Source of the DNA: Owenia fusiformis
Taxonomy: Eukaryota; Annelida; Polychaeta; Sabellida; Oweniidae
Direction: 5' to 3'
DNA: 64,000 nt
Assembly (NCBI GenBank): GCA_903813345.2
Contig: CAIIXF020000008.1
Coordinates: 11,869,278 to 11,933,277, forward strand
Positions 33,201-48,200 of the stretch are shown here, piece by piece. Each line of letters begins with the position of its first letter. Positions within the stretch are counted from its first letter, which is position 1. The notes below the pieces were generated by a model. It was not told where the DNA came from and did not search any database. It was given only the letters and a program-made list of their open reading frames with translations. The translations under genes and the position numbers were made by a program.

Positions 33201-36200
33201 ACTCTAGCTCAGTTGAATGAATAGTTGTGTGACTACAGTATCTACGTGACCGAAAAACATGTATCGTAGGGCTATATTTTGAGTTGGTACGCACACTCGG
33301 GGATGCCTGATTGCGTGGCCGAAGGCGGGGGGTTCGGGGCCGGTATGCCCCCCGGGAAATATTTTTTCGAGGACGTTATTTGATGGAATCTAAGCTTTTT
33401 TATCAAGTTTAAATGTTGAAAATGGTAAAAAATACAGATACGGTAGGAAGCATCAATAAATTCGGAAATGAATTAATGCATTTTAACACATTTTTAATTT
33501 TTTTTTCAAATTTATTTGGTACGCATGTGCGTATTTTGCGTAATAGGCGCTACGCTCATGGAAACTGAATGCATAGTATGGGCGAATGGAACGTATTTTC
33601 ATGGTTTTTCTGAGAAAGTCAGTTCGGGGAAAGATACAGATACCATGCAACAGTTAGTGGGCAGAACAAAGACAATTGGGGATGTACATGCGGAAATAAG
33701 TTAAAACAAAACGCAGCTTAACACGAATCCAAATTACATTCAAAGAGATTCCCTACCAATGCATCTTCTCTTTGCTCTCATAAGCATAACAAGCATTTGG
33801 AATAGTTTCAACTAATGAGTTGATGTGATGTAATGGTTGGCTAAAGTCTACATATGTTTTTGATGCTGCAATGATAATTCGTTTTTAATATTTCGTTTTG
33901 GTCATATCAAGTAACACAGTAGTAAGTTTCTCAAATAGACATTAAACAAGATAAAAACAAAAAAGACTACTATAGGTTCCACAGCTTGTACTGTTCCTTT
34001 TAAGTATAAGATAAAGAAGGACCCTGTCGATAAATCAATATGGCATAAGACACTATTTTTACAACTTGGTGCCGCTGCAGGAGTACTAATTGATACTTTC
34101 ATTAAGGTCTACTATCAAATAAAAGAAATCGTGCAAATTTCTTGTACCTTATTGATATATCAAATGCTCACCCACCCCTCCCTTCATGCATTGTATTTTT
34201 AATTGTTTGTGTAAGTGTGTTTATTTGTGTTTTGAAACTTAAATTAAAAACAGCGACGGTATGTCACATAAACGCATGATGTTCCTTTTACGTGTGTAAG
34301 GTATTGTATTTCAGACAAGATACCATACATTTTAAAATCAAACATTCGATCAGTAAGATAATGCCCCATTTTTGATTTGCTTTTTATGTTAATGTTGCCT
34401 GAAGCTGATAGCTGTTCACTATAAATGTACAACTTGTTATTTTAGGGCTATCCAAAGATGATGCATCTTCCCAAAGGGTGTTTTTGAGAAAGTTGAGATC
34501 TACAGACGAAACTACGTCATCGTCTTCGGGCTTTCCCGAGAATGGCACGGCATCGATTACCAACGTTTCAGAGAGTGCGGCATGTACACCCCCAGGTAAT
34601 ATAACGCATTTAAAACATTATCATTTTATCTTTAATATCTTCTCTTATCCCTAAACTTCTAATGAAATATCTTAATTCATTTTTGCTTTTCTCTGCAAAA
34701 TAAGTTTACATGTAAGTTTAGTTTATTCATTTCTATTTCTAATAGCTAAACTAAATCACGGGAGGCAAGGCAACCATAACGGCTAGCTTACAGGATTAAT
34801 GTTTTTCTTTCCTTTCAGCAACGAGAGAGTTGTTTTTGTAGTTCCATATTACTGCTTCATACATTAAAGACTCCTGTATTTTTCATTCGGATATTGTCAC
34901 AATCTATTTTGCTCTTAGTGTGGAGTAATAGCACAGGTTGAATAGTGTATACAAATTATATTGATCTGCATATTTGTATTATTCTACTTCTCTCACTTGG
35001 TCATTCACTCTTTGCTATAAATCTGAATCCAACTGCTCCTCTGGGCTCTTGCTTTATAAGTTAAGGAGGGTGTGCAATATGTTCTGTACAAACATTATGG
35101 ATTTGTATGGAATGTTGTTGATTAGGCTTTTTCATATGGGATATATTCATTTATATTCCTATATGACAATATGACTCACGATCTAACTGGTCCATAATAA
35201 GGTTAAGTTAATTTGAATGTTGTCACACCAACCAGGAAAAATAGGACAATGGTTTTGTTTTGTTAATATGATTCATTATACGCATTTGCTACGTCATAAA
35301 ACTGAGTATTTTTTGTCCTGCTGTGGACTGGACTTGACAAATCTTATGAAATACAATTAACTAGTCTGTCTTGAATCGGATATTATTCAAGAAAGGGGGC
35401 ATTGTGACAGTTATTCTAGATAGTTAATCTTAACCATGCTGTAATGAGACGTAAAGATTACTAATTACTTTTTTCTCCTGTGGTTTCCCTAGATTTCATC
35501 TGAACAGCTGATAATGATATGGTTCGAATAAAAACTTGACACATTGAAGTCGTTCCTCTCTAAGTGGATTGCAGAGAATTGTGCAAACATGGTTATCCTA
35601 TTGATTTGTACATGTTTTAACGTTTGCCTATTTCATACTCAACGTAATGAGTCGTTTCAAGTAATGGAATTGACGTGTGTAGAATATCAGATACATTTAT
35701 TGACTCGAATGCCACAGCCTCGCCAAGTATGAGCAGTGAAGTTAAAATACATCGTTGTTCTCTAACAATAATAATTTCAAGATTTTCATTTGTCAAGGAA
35801 TTAACATAGAAATGTACAAACTGACTGCATCAAAGTGTTTATTCGTGTATTGGATAATGTGGCATTTGATTAGAAAGGATGGGTATCGATATGGCAAACT
35901 TTTTGAACACACGTTTCTCTTAAACCAGTCATCAAAAAATCCTGAAAATTTTACACAGTGTCAATTTAATGGTCATCTTTTGAATGGTAACAATATAATT
36001 TGAAATATATATATATACTTTCATCTATATTGTTTTGGAAAACACATCAAACACTTGTTTTGTTCTTGGTATCATGTTTCCAGAGTGAAATGAAACATCT
36101 TTCCGAACCTCATTGGAACAAAACGGCACAAACACAACATGTTTAGGTCTCTTAATATTGTAATTGTACAAAGGAAATTGTACAAAAGTATCTTGTTAAT

Positions 36201-39200
36201 GAAATAAAAGGTTTATCTTGATTTTTATCTATTTTGGGAGGATTTTGTTTTACTTTTTTGATTACTTTTTTAAAATCAACCAAAAATTCCTTTGTATAAC
36301 TATAATATTGAGAGGTCTAAATCATGTCGTATATGCTATTTTGTTCCAACAAGGTTCGGAAAGACATTTTATTTCATTCTCAAGAATTGGTACAAAGGAG
36401 CAAAAACAATTGCACTGAAAAAACAAAAAATGTTAACAAAAACAGTTATATCAAATATTTGTATATAATTTTCTTTTACAGAATGTTTTCAATGATTGGC
36501 TTAAGAGAAAACCATTGTTGAATTCAGTTCTCCATATCGATACCAATCCTTTGGGAAACTATCAGATCGGGATTTTGAAATTGCTCAATTGATTAATATA
36601 GCAGAACACATTAAAATCTTAGATCAATGGCAAATTGACGGTTGAACAACAGTTTTCTTATAATGCGTAACAATATGGAACGCTTTCTTAATTAAACTGT
36701 CGGCCAACAATATGTCTCATTTGTTTTTAAGCCATGAATTGAATACATGAATAGCAGTTTAATCAGAAATGAAATGATGTCCGATATAACTTCATAAAGC
36801 AAGACAGTATAATAGTCTGTACCTCAAACTATGATACGTGTTGGCCATACATGGGTATTCTAGAATATGTGATGCAGCAAGAAATAGATAAATATTTCGT
36901 GATATTTACACAAACTACCCAAAGCTCATAAAAATACCGTAAAATGGGACACATTAATGGTTTCTCTTATTTTATTTCAGAATAATGTGTTGGTAAATAT
37001 TGAATTATCTAATTTCCTTAGTGTATTGGTCAGTAAAAGGTACCTGAAGTGGCATCCTATGAGATCTCATCGACAAGGCGATGGTTTATTCATGTGAAGG
37101 AATTGGATGGCAATTCTTCATCTTTTGTTCAATTGCTTCGGGAGAGGAAAACCAATACCATCATACCAAGGTCCTATTTGGACCCTATTATTATTAGTTG
37201 ACAGCAACACATGAAAGAAAATACAAGTTATGAATCGTGATTACTTTATAATCGGTACATTTCCATTTACAATGTCACTCTAGTTACTATGTATTTCCCA
37301 ATTTGGGAATTTTTGTACTATCCCCTGGAATAGACAGAACGGAGAACGGATACAGTGTTTCCTAGACCCTAAAAATTGAAGGAACCGATTAAATCAAAGC
37401 AATCAATTGACCATGAGTATATTGGAAAGGCGTTACCTGCAGTAACTTTACAACCAAATTAATGATTACTATGGCCACTCTTACTCCACTAATTTCCATG
37501 AAACATGAATGAATTATTCAATGCGCGAGGAGACAGTTGTAGAGGATTAATAATGTATGCGTTCATAGTGTTTTTTTGTTTTTTTTAACCAAAAATATGT
37601 TGCTTGTGAGTCGTATCATTTTGTTTGTTAGTAGATTTAATTTATAGCTAAACATAATGGTGTGTTGCCCCAGTTGGATTGACCTTGTATGAGCCTGGTG
37701 TAAGACGGTCACTCTGTGATTCTCATGTATCATTGTAAAATGCTTACTATGGTCCCATAAAACACAATGCATTTCATGTTTCAATAAACGTGTTCTGATA
37801 TTCTTGTATGAAATCAAGGTGTACAATATTACAATGCTTCAAAGTAATCCTTAGAAAAGCCACATTATGATTAATGACTCATTACATGACAGTTTTGAGT
37901 ACTTTTCTATAACTGGTGAAAACAGAGGCTTGGTGAGCGTTCAATATTGAACATGTTAGATCGCCTAGCAAAGCCATTGGTGTCAGGATAATACGAAGCT
38001 GCTGTAACCAATCATGCATCTTACAAGTCCATACTTGTGATCGTTTGAGATAAATATAGACACACAATCAGGATGAAAGCAAACAAACATTAAGAAAGAA
38101 GACATTAAGAGTATGCTCTAAATCGTCTTGAAATTCAAGAATGTGTAATTTGCTAGCAAAAGAATTCCACTCTCATATTACCATAAGTGGTAATATGAGA
38201 ACTCCCATGGGTCCATAATTACTCCATCAGGCATAAAGTGACAAGTGATATTAAACTAGCTGATAAATGATTCGTAATTGGGCGTGATCTAAACATCTTT
38301 ATAACCTAAAGCATTGAATATGTAGAATAACAGATTTTAAGCAAGTCTCCTATATTAGTTTATATCTAGAATGTGTCATCGTAGGTATATTCCTAAGGTT
38401 TATAACGATTTACCTTGCCCTTAAATTTCTGTAGTCGAGGACAAACATTTCTAACAGTGGGCGAATGTTAAGGATCTAACGATGCACTCACGTTATTTAA
38501 AGAATCAACCGAGAAGCATGTTAAGACTATTTTTACTTCTACCATAGCTATTTTGAATGTGAAATTCCATAAGGCTGAGTGAACCTTCTCTGATACATAA
38601 ATTGTGATTTTTCATTTTATTTACGGGTCTAAGATCTTGTCAATGTAGAAACAAGTCATAAAACAGAGGTTCAGGCCATGATATGGACACATTAGCTTAT
38701 TTGCGACTTGATACTCTTCAATCAATACAATTTATTCTTTGCTTCTGTTTAAAGGAGACAGCTAGCTAAGATGCATAGCAAATTACCATAAACCTAAAGG
38801 ATTTGGCAGCTATTTTAGGCCCACGACTTTCTTATCAAATGAAGCATATTAATCACATGGAGAATGGTACTATATTTTGTATATTTGATCATTATTTACA
38901 GCTAATTTCGAAGTTGGAAAAATATGGGCCATGAAATAGTCAGATTTTCATCTTCAGTAAATCAAATTTATGTGGAGTCGAAGAATACAACGTTATACAG
39001 TAAAACCTGTCTTAGTGAACACCTCTCTCTAGTGAACACCTGTCCCTAGTGGACACCATTCCTACGCACATAGTCCACTGACTTCTGTATAAATTACCCT
39101 CTCTCTAGTGAACACCTACCTACAGTGAACGTTTTTTCTTGTCAAAAAATGTTCACTATACACAAGTTTTACTGTACATTTAGTACTAATAAAGTTCCGA

Positions 39201-42200
39201 TGCGACTTCAGACTAATCAATTTAATGTATACCAGGGTAATGTCAGGCCAGTCAAATTATACACGAATCGTATCTTACTCTGTAAAATTCCAACGGGTAG
39301 TTCTATGATAATTCTACATGTTGTAGACAAAACTGTTGGTAATCTAGATAGGATATTGGTAACGTGATCTAGATCGTGGCTAGATCCATGCCATTTGTAA
39401 GCTCAAAGGATATGAAGGACTTTCAGCCTCAATTTAGTTAATATTGAGTGTGAGTGGATATCACTTAGCTTTAATAGCAATTGTCGCATATTGTTGTCAT
39501 TAGAGAGTGTCTGTAGGCATTCTGATGCGCTAGAGTTTCTATCTCTGCAAGGTGGATCGTTTATATTGTATTTATTTCAAATTTGAAGAATGAAACACAT
39601 GTATTTGAATTATTGTTCGCACTTAAGCTCCAAAGTATTAGAATGACTGATTGGGCAGATTATCTCAGGCCTTGGCTTATATCTACTACTTTCATCGTGG
39701 ATTGGTGCTTTGGCTGTTTATAACGCTTCATCCAGTCACCGAGTTCCATAATCGAGTTCTATCAAGTCAGATTATGATATTTGTGTCTTAGAAAATTAGG
39801 TCTTACGAGTTTATTCTGGTTTGAGAAAAAGCTGCCGGTTTATCTGATAAGATTAAGTTCAGGCTCTATCCTTCACTTTAAAGTCTAGTCTGCAAAATTA
39901 AGGCAATGCTAATGAATCATCAGTAGCAACTATATCATTGTAACATGATTAAGAAAATGTTAGTCAAACCTTATAAATGAAATATTAGAATGATCAATGG
40001 TTGACAGTGTAATATCCTCTCCGTTGTAATGTGCTTTGCTTTAGCGTATAATTTTAATTCTTCATTACAATGGTGGCAGCGATGGGATTTGCTAAATAAC
40101 AATATAGAAAACATAATTCAAATGATTTACAAATAAAAGAATGTAAAAGGTCTAGTAGGGTTCTCAATGCAGTTTTATAGCAACGTGTTTTATTTGATAA
40201 CACATGTGATTGTGTAATTAGTTTCAAATGCAATATTAATGTTTTTTATTGTACAGTCAACCCAATTATTACACCAATAATACATACACTCCCCTCCATA
40301 AGTTTGGCAACCTTTTTCCCCCATTGAACTACGTGTTAAAGCCTCTTTACCTTTGAACTTTTATTTACTTAACCTGCGATGAAAATACATACTATTGATG
40401 GAAACATAATTTGACTTTAATTCCAATATCTCCAAATTTTCTCAATTTTTTTCCTCAATTACAATAGGCCGAAAATTGATGATAAATTTGATGAATTTTT
40501 GAAAATCGACATTCCCATGTTAACCAATGGGAAATGGTAGGTTTGCCGCAAGTCATATGACAGAATATCCATCCATCCAAGTCTTTGCAGAAAATACGAG
40601 TTAGGCAGGCAATTGAATTTGCTAACTTTATTTAACAAAAAATTGATATGTTTCTTCAGATTCAACAAAGTTATAGGGCTTTAAAGTCAAAATTGTTTTT
40701 CAAAAAACCTCTCCCATTGAAATAACACAGGAGGCGGAAAATTATTTTCAAAAATGACTTTGAAGCGCTGTAACTTTAATATTCATCAAATAAACTAAAC
40801 ACTTAGTGTTCAAAAAAGCTAGACAATTCAATATTCTATATAAAAATATTTTTTGCTGAATCTTTTACTGAAAAGATATCCTGATTTTTGATTTGCCCCG
40901 AACCCTCCATTTCCCATTGGATTACATGAGAATGACGATTTTCAAAAATTCGTCAAATTTATCATCAATTTTCGACCTATTGTAATTAAGGAAAAAGATT
41001 GAGAAAATTTGGAGGTATTGGAAATGAAGTCAAGTTACGTTTCCATCAATATTATAAGTTATTTCATCGCCGGTTAAGTAAATGAAAATTCAAACGTAAA
41101 GAGGCTTTAACACATAGTTCAATGGGGAAAAAAGATTGCCAAACTTATGGAGGGGAGTGTATGATATAGCAGATATTAAAGCAGCTACAGAAGGATCAAA
41201 TATGGATCAGAAATTTAATTATTGAAAAGGAAAACCAATTATTCTTAGTTCATCTTTGCTCATTTTCTTCTTTCATTTTTGTTTTGTGAAAATCACATGT
41301 CACGAAACGATTAGCTGCTTTTCTATATCTGCATTTTATTTCCGAATGAGAATTCTATTTCTCTTCACTATGTCGGCTTATCATGTGTTTCTATTGTTTG
41401 TAGTCACAGTGTCTTCACTGACTAACCAGGTGATTTTTTTCTATTTCAGCCTATCATGAGTTTCCGCCAGATTTGTTCACGTTGTCACAGAAGAGCCACG
41501 GAGCGATTGTGCTCCACACATTGGTGGTGATATACATGTTTGCAGCACTGGCCGTGGTCTGTGATGACTACTTTGTTGCCTCCCTCGAATCCATTTGTGA
41601 TGTAAGTTAACATGGTATGGTTTTATCTTTGCCCTAATTCATTCCAATTATGTAAATGGTACAGGGTGTCAAAAAACAGGACTGAAGAAAAGTTAAATAA
41701 CTCGTTCAATCTTGCATATTCTCTCTTAAAATTTCAGAATTATAAAGTTCATTCAATGTGCATTTTTGTAAAAGTTTGATGATAATCTACTCATTGAATC
41801 AAACAACTACAGTTCTTTACAAAACATGCTTCAAAATGGGCACCTCTCCTCTATATGAACAATCGAATCCGGCGAACGAAGTTGGTGATGACCCTCGTGC
41901 ACACATTAACATGATGGCACGAATTGGGGTAGTTATTGGCCTCTTGAGATCAGCAATTGTCAGTCAGCATACACATTGTCTTTGAGATATCCCCACAGAT
42001 GAAAAATCTGGGGGATTGAGATCTGGCCAATGAACTGCCAATGTTTTGCGTTCTGCGACTGATAAGCAGACCACCAAAGCATTGCCTAAGCCATTCCAAC
42101 ATATCATTTGCAGTGTGGAGGTGGCGCCATCTTGTTGAAAGCATTGCCTATCTAATTGAATACCCCTTCTGGTGCCTAGTGATCTCCAAAGCTTAGTGAG

Positions 42201-45200
42201 AAATTGAATATAAGGGTCATTGTCCTTGTGATAGCTCATCCCTAGTCATCTTCGAATCAATAGGGACCGATGATTCCATGTTTGCTTATTGCCACCAAGG
42301 CAGTGCATTTTTCAGAATGCCATGGACGCTCTAACACTTCATCAGAGGGATGTAAGCCCCAGTATCAGCTGCTCTTGGAATTAACTTGTCCATTCAAATC
42401 AATGTTTAGGAGGGTCTCATCACCAACAACTTTGTTCTCAATTAGCAGATTACAAACAATTACATTTACAACGAAATTCACATTGAATGAACTATATAAT
42501 TCTGAATTTTCAAGGCAGAATATGCAAAATTAACCAACTATATATTCTTCGGTCCTGTCTATACAATACACACGGAAAAAGCAACCCTTTAATTTGAGAA
42601 TAATGATTTCAATTATGGTAGAGCAATCTTGTACTTGGCCTCACTTTTTGCCATTCAGTTTCACACTGCGACAAAAATCTGATAAGTGTTCTGTACCCTG
42701 TTGTTCTCTAAATTTAACATGTCTTTGAATAAGTTGAAAATGTCGAATCACTTAATCTTATTAGTTTGAATAATTTAATATGTTGTAAGTGGTTAAATCA
42801 GTTTGTACCACACAACAGAATGGGAACTGTCGAGTTGTCGAGTATGGATTGTGCCACCTACAAGTTTTCAATTGTTATATTTGTAGAAATTACATCTCAG
42901 TGAGGATGTTGCTGGCGCCACCTTTATGGCTGCTGGCAGTTCTGCCCCGGAACTTTTTACATCTGTCATAGGTAAAGTAGTATATGAGCTTTATCAGGGT
43001 GTGGAAACGTGTACAATATTTTCGTAGATTCCACAGAAAATCGCCAGATTTATTCAAAATTTAGGGGGGTGTAGCTTTATTTTGTCGTCGATGAATATTC
43101 TTCTAATACTTACACACCTACCAATAGGCTCATCAAATTCCCATCGGAGAAATATTCAGTTATTACAAATTGACACCGAAAGGTCAAGTTTTTCAATAAT
43201 GTTGGGTTAGCCACGGAGTTTTTGTTCAAAATCAGATTATTTCTTTGTTTGACCCACATTTTACAAAAAAAAACTAGATAGATGGCTGTCAATTTATAAC
43301 AATGAAATATTTATCCGATGTCATTGGAACGCGACGAGCGCATTGCAGTGAGGGAACACTAGAAAACGTTCACAAACAAACAAATAAAACTACGTACACT
43401 ACGAAATTAGTCTATGCGTTTACATCCCCTGTTTATTAGATTCGAGTTTTAAATCATTTTTAACACCATACTAACAATAAAAAAGAAACCCTGAAAAATT
43501 AAAATTGAATAGCTTAAGTTGTAGCGTTGGTGTTTATTTTTTTTACATATTCAGGTGTATTTTTTTTTTACATATTAAGGTGTGTTTATCGCAAAAGGTG
43601 ATGTTGGAGTTGGGACCATTGTAGGATCAGCCGTCTTCAACATTCTTTTTGTTATTGGTATATGTGCTTTACTCGCTGGACAGGTAAGAAGTGGATTATT
43701 AACTTTTATGTCCTTGTATGGATTTGCCAAATGGGATTTCCTCCGATCATTTTCTTCATGTTTCCTTATAATCTAAGATCTTAATTCATCTAGGTATTCA
43801 TCTACATCTATGTCGTGTAAAAAACCACTCCGGGGATTGTACAATAATTTATGCAAGACAGTCATAAGGCCATTTAACGAATATATATTTCCACTCGCAA
43901 TCCAGGGACCAATTATGATTTAATCTTTCAGAATGACATGGATCCCAAATGGAAAAACATAAATATCCAATTTAATAAAATGCAATCATTTATCCATTTA
44001 TGTACCATAATTTCAGATGAAGCAGAAATGTATAAATAGTGAGTTTTATATTCGTAATTTGCAGCATTTTCATTTCCTCTTGATGGATCTGAATGTAGCA
44101 CGGGTATCATTAATGGTGAAGGCTTACAGCTAAATACTCCATCTCATATTCTATTTCTTACTGTAGTTATGACAAAATCCATTTCCCCTATTATGGAGTA
44201 ATTATCGAGTATCATCAAATCATGGTGTTGGCTTATACATTCTTTATTCTCTATCATCAGATACTGTGACTACTTAAGGTAGTGCTCCTTACATTTTAAT
44301 TACTAATGACCTGTCATTGTTGAGGAATAATCGAGTGGTGGGAATTTATAAATATATCATTCTTTGTACTGTACTGGAACTGATAGTAGAATAGTTCTTT
44401 TGTTTCTTAAAATCGTGGTTAAGGTATAACATATGAAGTGCATGCAGTTAGCTATTTAATACATGTACCAATGGTGCTAGAACGAGTTAATAGATAATAT
44501 TATTGCTATGATCCTCTTTTCCTCAAGATTGAAATGAAGTGCGGACTTATATTTTTCTGTTCGTCCATAAGCACTGGGCATGATAGTTAGTGTTCATTTA
44601 ATACTGAGCATAAAAATGCATGTCTGCAAACTCGTATATTCAGTTCAGTTTAAGAATAATTGCATCAACTAACTCACTAATGTCATTGTTCAAATGAAAG
44701 TATATAACTGGTATTGACGATAATTCACATTCGATTTGATTTTCAGGCTGTGGTGCTGACATGGTTCCCTTTGCTGAGAGATTCCCTATTCTACTCAGTC
44801 TCTGTTATCACTCTGATCGCCGTGAGTTAACGCTGTTATAATAATCCTCAGTATAGCGTATGTTATCAATCAAACCATCCTGAGTATTGACTTTGTTATC
44901 CGTTAATTTTATCCTGAGTATAACCTATGTTATCAGTCAAATCATCCTTAGTATAACATTATGTTCCAATTGCATTTTCTGCCCTAAAGCTTTTGCTATC
45001 GTTCCAATAATTGTGAGCGGAAATTATGTTACCAATCAAAACATCCTGACTATAAACTTGGTTACCATTCTCTTTATCCTGAGTATAACCTATATATCAG
45101 TCAAATTATCCTTAAAGTATAACATTATGTTCCAATTGCATTTTCTGCCTTGAAGCTATTGCTATTGTTCCAATTATTGTGAGCAGAAATTATGTTACCA

Positions 45201-48200
45201 ATCAAAACATCCTGACTATAAACTTTGTTACCATTCTATTTATCCTGAGTATAACCTATATATTAGTCAAATTATCCTTAAAGTATCACATTATGTTCCA
45301 ATTGCATTTTCTGCCTTGAAGCTATTGCTATTGTTCCAATTATTGTGAGCAGAAATTATGTTACCAATCAAAACATCCTGACTATAAACTTTGTTACCAT
45401 TCTATTTATCCTGAGTATAACCTATATATTAGTCAAATTATCATTCCAATTATTGTGAGTATAACATAGGTTATCAATCAAAACATCTTGAGTATTGTTA
45501 CCATTCCATTTATCCCCCTCCTCTATCATTGTGACATATCTACAATTGTGATCATATACTTGTTGTCATATTGACTATAACTGTTACTGTATACATCCAG
45601 TTGAAACATTTTCCCCAGACATCCATTTTACTAATTAATCTTTTATCTTGGAAATTGATGTTGAGACCTGTCACATTGAAACTCAAGAGGAACACTCACA
45701 TAACAACATGATTAATTGCATACTCTAACTATTTTGTCTAATTACCATGTTCAGAATTACAACAGTTAAATGGTAACACAGAATCTGATCGCCTTATTAA
45801 TTCAATGGGATTGGAACAAGAGTGTATTGTACTGTACAATCTGTCTCAATCTGTCTTACCTACGTAACTTTTTATGAATTGAGTTGTCAATTCAGCTTAT
45901 GTATTTCATCTTGTAGGTTATCTATGATGGCTGGGTAACATGGTATGAGTCTCTCATCATGCTGGTTTTCTATGTTCTCTACATCGTGACGATGCGGTGA
46001 GTGGTCGGTCTTCTGCGCTCTGTATCATATAGAGCAATCTGTATGAAGTGTATGAATCAGCAAAGCTTTTTATAATTACTTTTTAATGGAATTATCATTT
46101 AAACCTCTTTCATAGCAATCCCGAAATGATACTCAGTGTTGAACATAGAATTGAATAAACAGTGTAATTTACAACATACTGAGATAGAGTCGGGCATAGA
46201 GTAAAGAGGTGATCTTTCATGAATGTGTGAATGCCTGTTTTCTTTTGTGTATCTACTTCAGTGTGTTATAAAATTAATTTATTAGCATCTACAACAAGAG
46301 CTTATATATTAGAAACTCTTGGGATTCAAACGAAATCATTTCCTAGGCTTTTATATGCAACATAGTTGGATAACCATTAACCCCTGAGTGCTTAGATTGC
46401 TTAATGTTACCTTTCGAAAATAAATAATCATTACAGAGGAGATGGGTGTTTTCAGACATGCTTATACATAATACATGAATTGCATCATTTATTGTCTGCA
46501 TGAAAGTTCTGCAACAAGTTTTCCCAAGCATGTATATTTCTCTATAGGTTCAACACTAAAATTCAGGCTTGGTGTGAAACCAATATTCCGGTACCTGCTC
46601 CAAAGGCGGGAGACATCGCAGATCGGACATCTATTTTACCTACTAAAGAAGATACGAAATATTACGGAAATTATGGTGAGTACGCTGTACTTCTTTTGTC
46701 TAACTATTGTGCTATCATCCTTCATAACGAACGCCTTGCACCAAAACGCAATAGAACGAATGGAATACTATTTGACCCAGTGCCTTAGACCAACAACCAA
46801 TGCAACTAGACCGATTGATGTTGCACATTGTTTAACATAACGATTTTTCAATATTGAAATAAATGGATAAATCATTTTGATTTCTCAAAAATACTGTTAT
46901 GTCAGAAGGCAGTCACGTTGCTAACCTGACGCTGCACCAATGTATAGTTGCAACACAACGACAGCCAGTACGTGAGGAGACTCAGTGCTGACATCTAATC
47001 ATTCTTATATTCATCAATAGCTCAGTATAGCTTACTTCTCTAACTAAGAAGCATATTTTGATTATTACAAGCCCCACTTTGGCCTTTGTCCATTCTTTGT
47101 CCATCAAATAGCCAGTATTAATGGCTTATCCATTACATAATTTTAGAGGTGTTCAAGAACGAAGATGAGAAGGGTGCTGCTCCAGTGTTTGATGGCAGGA
47201 GATGTAGTATAATGCCAGTAGATGATTATGTTGCACAGAAATCCCGCAAGTAAGATCCCCTCTTTATCTTAAAAGTGTACATAATAGTAAGATACACTGC
47301 AAAGACAGGTTACTCGACGCGTGTTAAATTACAGAAAGTTGAAATTATATTAAAGCCCCCGACCTTTGTGTTTTATCAGGCTCACATGGCCAGAGGCCTG
47401 CTTTCTTATGATGATGAAGAAATTCTTCAAGCCAAAGACGAGATTTCGCTCGGCCGTCTTACTGGTTATATCCCAGAGACAATCAATGTTAGAGGACGCG
47501 TCCTATATGAAGAGATACAAATATAGACATCTCAGCTACCTCAGTACAGAAATAAGCTCCTATGCCGAAGCAGTCAAAGGCTGGTAAGTACTGTTACAAT
47601 TGGTAGTGATATAAAATATAATTTGTAGCCTTGGAATCAAGATTTGTAACTTGCAGGTTGGCAATGCAAAACAATACTTTTTAGAAATAACACTGTTTAC
47701 ATAATGTTACTGATATGCCAATCGATTTTTGTTTTTAAAGCCTGGCTCAAAATGATGAAGACCAGGCCTGGGACACTTGGAAGAAACTACCAAGTAAAAG
47801 TAAGAATAGTATTTATCTTAATACTGATACTTAATATAACTACTTTAAAGGGAAAGACTAAAGAGTCTAAGGAAAATGAAATGGCAAAGGGAAAAGCAAA
47901 GACATAAGGGACAGTAACAGAAATGATGGAACGCAAAAATACCACGTCGTCTACCATTTTGGAATCATCATTGTCACAATTCAAAACCACAAAACTATGG
48001 GATATATTACACTTTATAACATACCTATGATGATGTATAGTGCAAAGTGTACACAAGACGGCGGGCCAATATAAGTTTTGAAAAGCCCGCGCCCGCTAAC
48101 TTTCTGATTGGTCAAGGTGCTGACGTCATAACCAATCAATCGAAGATAAAACTGCGCGAGCAATTTTTCTAAACTCATTTCAATCATTTTCAAACCATTT

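Noticed and set aside
44870-45540. CRISPR array
   Set aside because: The 166-bp units are continuous, without short repeats separated by unique spacers, and the locus is a eukaryotic intron.
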